DNA from: Ruminococcus sp.
Lineage (GTDB): Bacteria; Bacillota; Clostridia; Oscillospirales; Ruminococcaceae
Length of the DNA: 64,000 nucleotides
Direction of reading: 5' to 3'
Assembly: GCA_017397925.1 (NCBI GenBank)
Contig: JAFQHO010000084.1
Coordinates: forward strand, 1 to 64,000
The position numbers and the translations under genes were made by a program. Each line of letters opens with the position of its first letter. Within the stretch, counting starts at the first letter, position 1. Of this stretch, positions 60,877-64,000 are shown piece by piece. Below the pieces are notes generated by a model that saw only the letters and a list, made by a program, of their open reading frames with translations, ran no database searches and was not told the origin of the DNA.

Positions 60877-61857
60877 ATGAATCACAAGAAGATAGTATCA
60901 GCTATCACAGCTATCTGCGTACTTTCAGTAGCTACAGGTGCAACAGCATTTGCAGCAATCAACAGTGCATCTGACAATGCAGCAGAGGACAGCATTGTAA
61001 CAGAGGAAACAACAGAGTCCACAGAAAAGGACGAAGAAGCTTCTGACGAAGAGATCACAGAGGATGAGGAATCCGCTGAAACACCTGAGGTTGAAGCTCC
61101 AGAAGCTCCCGAAGCACCTGAGAAGCCTGAAAAGCCTGCACCTCCTGTAGTTGAGGATGAGGAAATCACAGAGGGCGAAGACGGCGAAGAGGCTGAGGAT
61201 GAAGAAGCTCCCGAAAAGCCTGCTAAGCCTGCAAAGAAAGCTGGTAAGAAGGAAATCGTTGATATGATCAACGCTACATTTGATTTCGAGACAGCTGATT
61301 TCATTGATGACGAGGCTAAGACAGCTTGGTTTGAGTTCTGCGAGAGCAATCTTGACGATGCAGCTCCCAAGGTAGAGAAGCCTGAGGCTGATACAGAGGC
61401 TGACGCTGAGAAGCCTGCTAAGCCTGCAAAGAAAGCCGGCAAGAAAGAAATCATTGAGATGATCAACAATACATTTGATATGGAAGCTGAGAGCTTTATC
61501 AGCGATGACGCAAAGTCCGCTTGGTTCGAGTTCTGCACAGAGCTTAACGCTAAGCCCGAGCCTCCTGTACACGAGGACGGCGAGAAGCCTGAACCACCCA
61601 CACCATCAGTAGATGAGAATGGCGAAGTTATCAAGCCTGAGCCACCTACACCTCCCGTACACGAGGAAGGCGAGAAGCCTGCACCTCCTGCACCTCCTGT
61701 AGATGAGAACGGCGAAGTTATTAAGCCTGAGCCACCTGCAAAGCCTGAGAAGCCTGCAAAGGGACCTCATCACAAGGATGACCAGGTACAGGAAGACACT
61801 GAAATCACAGAGGACGAAGTTGTTGAAGAAGATGTAACTGAGGAAGTTACAGAATAA
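60877..61857 (+). CDS. Secreted acidic/Pro-rich protein with duplicated 50-residue module
   Basis: 326 residues from ATG 60877 (AAAGGAGTG upstream). Signal peptide 1-27. An acidic TE/DE-rich stretch (30-80), then two copies of a module: KPAKPAKKAGKKEIVDMIN ... DDEAKTAWFEFC (about 113-162) and KPAKPAKKAGKKEIIEMIN ... DDAKSAWFEFC (about 178-226). After them come Pro-Glu-Lys repeats (PPVHEDGEKPEPP, VDENGEVIKPEPP) and an acidic tail. No known domain. It is probably exported and elongated. Confidence 0.7.
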   Translation: MNHKKIVSAITAICVLSVATGATAFAAINSASDNAAEDSIVTEETTESTEKDEEASDEEITEDEESAETPEVEAPEAPEAPEKPEKPAPPVVEDEEITEGEDGEEAEDEEAPEKPAKPAKKAGKKEIVDMINATFDFETADFIDDEAKTAWFEFCESNLDDAAPKVEKPEADTEADAEKPAKPAKKAGKKEIIEMINNTFDMEAESFISDDAKSAWFEFCTELNAKPEPPVHEDGEKPEPPTPSVDENGEVIKPEPPTPPVHEEGEKPAPPAPPVDENGEVIKPEPPAKPEKPAKGPHHKDDQVQEDTEITEDEVVEEDVTEEVTE

Positions 61858-61879
61858 TCACAGTCCACTTTTGTGTAAA

Positions 61880-61923
61880 GCAACGCCGCACAAGGCTGTA
61901 ATACGAGCTTTGTGCGCTGTTGC
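61880..61923 (+). terminator. Long hairpin after the repeat-protein gene
   Basis: GCAAC, CGCACAA and GCT pair in order with AGC, TTGTGCG and GTTGC across small symmetric loops. No T run follows, so it could be a processing signal as much as a terminator. Confidence 0.5.
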
Positions 61924-61949
61924 TCAAATCCCTCATCACGTACTATACT
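61920..61949 (+). promoter_or_regulatory. Possible promoter for the RNA candidate
   Basis: TTGCTC (61920-61925), 18 nt, TATACT (61944-61949). Transcription would begin near 61956, just before the structured region. Confidence 0.4.
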
Positions 61950-61955
61950 ATTGCT

Positions 61956-62160
61956 CCCCTATAAGGAAAGCCGCATAGAGTAAATTATATCGGGATGTAT
62001 ATCCCGTCCAAAAATTCAGAATTATCCGCTAAACATTGATGCGCAGCCGTGCATCAGTGAATTCTGCACAGTCCGTATATTTTCTGTACAAGCTATATGC
62101 GGTAGCCCTATTTTTCCATCTCCCCCAGCTAATCCCACAATGGCTGAGGGAGCTTTTTTT
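61956..62160 (+). ncRNA. Candidate multi-branched structured RNA with terminator
   Basis: Outer stem CCGCATA (61971-61977) / TATGCGG (62096-62102). Inside are three hairpins in a row: CGGGAT/ATCCCG (61991-62006); CAGAATT/AATTCTG (62017-62066) enclosing TGATGC/GCATCA; and TGCACAG/CTGTACA (62065-62090, one mismatch). An intrinsic terminator, CTCCC-C-CAGC pairing with GCTG-A-GGGAG and T8, ends near 62160. There is no reading frame. The layout suits a four-way-junction RNA of about 200 nt. The class is unknown to me. Confidence 0.5.
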
Positions 62161-62161
62161 A
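62120..62161 (+). terminator. Intrinsic terminator
   Basis: CTCCCCCAGC (62120-62129) pairs with GCTGAGGGAG (62143-62152, one mismatch), followed after C by eight T. Confidence 0.85.
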
Positions 62162-62197
62162 TTTTTGCAGCCCTATGGATTGGCTATTTTACGCCGT

Positions 62198-62400
62198 TTT
62201 TGTAGGGGCGGATAATATCCGCCCCCAGATTGTCCCAAAACCTGAATTTCGTTCCGAAATTGTGGGCGACCAATGGTCGCCCCTACACAAAATAACGCAA
62301 TATAGCCAATTGTAGGGGCGAGCATTGCTCGCCCTTAAATAAATTATGCCTTTTTATACAGATTGCGGGCGGATGATATCCGCCCCTGCACAAATATAAT
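62198..62400. repeat. Cluster of four palindromes of the GGGCG...CGCCC family
   Basis: GGGCGGATAATATCCGCCC (from about 62205), GGGCGACCAATGGTCGCCC (62264-62282), GGGCGAGCATTGCTCGCCC (62316-62334) and GGGCGGATGATATCCGCCC (62367-62385). The ends are constant and the centre varies among three types. Between them run CCTACACAAAATAACGCAAT and AAAACCTGAATTTCG spacers. It is the largest cluster in the window. Confidence 0.75.
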
Positions 62401-62521
62401 ATAACTCAACTTAGAAAAACATATAACAGTTAATTTTAGATATCACTTACAATTTTAGCTGTTGATAATTGTCTAAAACGTAGAAAATAAAAATTATTTT
62501 TCAATAATCAACCATTTTTGG

Positions 62522-62551
62522 TTGAAAAAAGGCCGATTTTTGCCCTATTAT
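62522..62551 (+). promoter_or_regulatory. Possible promoter before a 24-codon frame
   Basis: TTGAAA (62522-62527), 18 nt, TATTAT (62546-62551). Confidence 0.4.
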
Positions 62552-62596
62552 AGAGGGGTATGTTTCAAAAGAGAAAAAACAGGAGGTAAAAACGGT

Positions 62597-62671
62597 ATGA
62601 TAATTACTTTCCTCAGATTAAAAATACAAGTGATTTTAATTAAAAATGCAAGTAAGCTCAAAATTCCTTGA
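62597..62671 (+). CDS. Possible 24-residue small protein or leader peptide
   Basis: ATG 62597 with a perfect AGGAGGT (62581-62587) 9-10 nt upstream. The product starts MIITFLRLKIQVILIK and is basic and hydrophobic. The stop overlaps the -35 of the promoter of the next gene. It is either a genuine small membrane peptide or a relic start; there is no homologue I know. Confidence 0.35.
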   Translation: MIITFLRLKIQVILIKNASKLKIP

Positions 62672-62696
62672 CTTTAACGTAAAAATGCTTTATAAT
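62668..62696 (+). promoter_or_regulatory. Promoter of the TepA-like gene
   Basis: TTGACT (62668-62673), 17 nt, TATAAT (62691-62696), 67 bp before the start codon. Confidence 0.75.
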
Positions 62697-62763
62697 AAGT
62701 AGTGTATACTCATTTGTAAATTGGTTATAATAACAAAGAAAAAAATCTTATGGAGATGTTATT

Positions 62764-63441
62764 ATGGCTGAAGAAAAAAAGAATGAGATGACAGATAACG
62801 GTATATCAACAGCAGACAATTGCAGGCATATTATCCACTGCCTGAATATTATCGGGCAGATAGAAGGCCATTACGTGCTTGGTGAAACGAATAAAACCAC
62901 CAAATATGAGCATATTATCCCCGCCCTTGTGGCAATCGAGCAGGACAGGAGCGTTGAGGGACTTATAATAATCCTCAACACTATCGGCGGCGATGTAGAG
63001 GCAGGCCTTGCCATAGCGGAGCTTATCGCAGGAATGAAAACCCCTACAGTATCACTTGTAGTAGGCGGCGGCCATTCAATCGGCGTACCGTTGGCAGTAT
63101 CGGCAAAAAAGTCATTTATCGTGCCTTCAGCGTCAATGACAATACACCCTGTGCGAATGAATGGCACAGTGCTGGGAGTTCCTCAGACCCTTGCATATTT
63201 TGACAAAATGCAGGACAGGATAATCGACTTTGTAACGAAAAACAGCCGCATAAAAGAGGATGTGTTCCGCGGTATGATGATGAATACCCAGGAGCTTGTA
63301 CTGGATGTAGGCTCTGTAGCCGACGGTGAAAAAGCCGTGGAGCTTGGGCTTATTGACAGCCTCGGAAGCTTATCCGACGCTATGGAATGTCTGTACAATA
63401 TGATTGAAAAAACCGAAAAAAGATATACAGGGGAACTCTGA
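62764..63441 (+). CDS. tepA: ClpP-class serine protease, TepA-like
   Basis: 225 residues, cytoplasmic. ClpP/crotonase fold: LNTIGGDVEAGLAIAELIAG, catalytic Ser in GGGHSIGVPLA (near 100), His in TIHPVRM (near 123), and an Asp near VLDVGSV. It is most like B. subtilis TepA (YmfB), which, as here, lies immediately upstream of an FtsK/SpoIIIE gene. TepA was reported to aid protein export and spore germination; the role here is inferred. Confidence 0.85.
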   Translation: MAEEKKNEMTDNGISTADNCRHIIHCLNIIGQIEGHYVLGETNKTTKYEHIIPALVAIEQDRSVEGLIIILNTIGGDVEAGLAIAELIAGMKTPTVSLVVGGGHSIGVPLAVSAKKSFIVPSASMTIHPVRMNGTVLGVPQTLAYFDKMQDRIIDFVTKNSRIKEDVFRGMMMNTQELVLDVGSVADGEKAVELGLIDSLGSLSDAMECLYNMIEKTEKRYTGEL

Positions 63442-63481
63442 TACTTTATACATTCAAAGAATCCCCATAATGGAGGGCAAA

Positions 63482-64000
63482 ATGTCAATTTTCAGTAAAA
63501 AATTTCTTTTTGGAGCTGATTTCCAGGACGAAGACTTCACAAGGGACGGCAAACCTAAGAAAAAAGGCAAAACCTATGATTCTGAGAATACTCAGGAACT
63601 TGATATGAGTGCAAAAGCTATGGCAGACGACCAGAAAGAAAAGCTTATGCAGAAAATAGAGGCGGCTGAAAAGAAGCCGGTTGCAAAAGCAGCTCCGAAG
63701 GCTGAAAAAGAAGAAGCAGAGGAGATGTTTGATGAGCATATTCTCACTCCCGACCAGGCAAGGGTTGTATCTATAATCCTATTTGCACTTGGACTTCTTA
63801 TTGGAATGGCTGTATTATTCCCAGGCTCTGAGGGCTGGAGAGTATTCCACAACTATATTTTGGGCGGCTTCGGAATAGTGTCCCTTGGCGTACCTGTAGC
63901 GATGATTTATTCCTCTTACCTTATAGGCAAAAGAGATGTAAAGGCGGCAGGAAAAATTGCCTCAATGTGTTTCTGGACAGTTGTACTTTGTTCAGCCGTT
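63482..64000 (+). CDS. ftsK: DNA translocase FtsK/SpoIIIE, N-terminal part (cut by window)
   Basis: 173 codons open to the window end, from ATG 63482 (GGAGGG 6-8 nt upstream). A charged Lys/Glu/Ala-rich start (1-82) is followed by ARVVSIILFALGLLIGMAVL, a loop, YILGGFGIVSLGVPVAMIYS and ASMCFWTVVLCSAV: the first three helices of the FtsK membrane domain. The motor lies beyond the window. The position behind the TepA-like gene supports the call. Confidence 0.8.
   Translation, partial: MSIFSKKFLFGADFQDEDFTRDGKPKKKGKTYDSENTQELDMSAKAMADDQKEKLMQKIEAAEKKPVAKAAPKAEKEEAEEMFDEHILTPDQARVVSIILFALGLLIGMAVLFPGSEGWRVFHNYILGGFGIVSLGVPVAMIYSSYLIGKRDVKAAGKIASMCFWTVVLCSAV

Noticed and set aside
60882..61634. 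Long minus-strand frames opposite the secreted repeat protein
   Set aside because: Ser/Ala-rich shadows caused by biased codons of the acidic plus-strand gene, which has the ribosome site and a signal peptide.
62198..62400. CRISPR array in the palindrome cluster
   Set aside because: Units differ in their centres, spacers are repeated and not unique, spacing is irregular, and there are no cas genes.

Overview
The window reads as a chromosomal segment of a low-to-mid GC Gram-positive anaerobe of the Ruminococcus/Oscillospiraceae type (Clostridia). This is inferred from dockerin and cohesin-like domains, an ECF vitamin transporter with a group II ATPase pair, a THF riboswitch on folT-folC, CIRCE elements, indolepyruvate:ferredoxin oxidoreductase, CdaA-CdaR, YfhO, and many AGGAGG-type ribosome binding sites. 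There is no prophage, CRISPR array, rRNA or tRNA gene that I can see. Nearly every long gap is filled with dispersed repeats or structured RNA.

Layout. 0.4-5.5 kb: two small regulator-like genes, then an Orn/Lys/Arg decarboxylase-like gene, holB, ricT, queH and a YbaK deacylase. 5.6-9.3 kb (minus): uvrC, a lipoprotein and prfB. 9.7-13.4 kb: ruvC-ruvA, an SseB-like gene, ruvB and a possible cysteine peptidase. 13.6-22.2 kb: a divergent GlmM-like mutase, a methyltransferase, ecfA1-ecfA2-ecfT, a YfhO-like membrane protein and truA. 22.2-28.4 kb: membrane proteins, a ClpE-like unfoldase, a cohesin-like lipoprotein and small membrane proteins. 28.4-30.5 kb: an ECF-type sigma factor with a PASTA-domain anti-sigma candidate, preceded by three tandem repeats. 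30.5-34.6 kb: hsp20, a double CIRCE, a dockerin protein and an ABC-F gene behind a leader peptide and attenuator. 34.6-39.6 kb (minus): a MITE-like element, a DUF3267 protein, an ATPase/DUF4869 pair and nadBC. 39.9-42.1 kb: THF riboswitch, folT, folC. 42.2-50.7 kb: small genes, a GH25 lysozyme, a truncated alanine symporter, cdaA-cdaR, a candidate structured RNA and a dockerin/Ig-like protein. 50.7-60.4 kb: mainly minus-strand metabolism (malQ, a lipase, ACT protein, paaK, iorB, iorA, a HAD phosphatase). 60.8-64.0 kb: a secreted repeat protein, a second structured RNA candidate, a TepA-like protease and the start of ftsK.

The observations I would follow up first are these. (1) Two rod-like or multi-branched RNA candidates, at 48056-48251 and about 61956-62160, each ending in an intrinsic terminator. 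(2) The leader-peptide/attenuator architecture before the ABC-F gene. (3) A repeat with a promoter-like core (TGTCC, 18-19 nt, GAATGTAT), triplicated before the ECF sigma/PASTA pair and also found before prfB and near 50.7 kb, which could mark a regulon. (4) A nearly identical promoter plus inverted-repeat operator in front of both nadB and the 77-residue regulator gene. (5) A GlmM homologue with all signature loops altered. (6) A 163-bp MITE with 4-bp target duplications.

All calls come from reading the sequence by eye. Family names rest on motif recognition; no database search was run.
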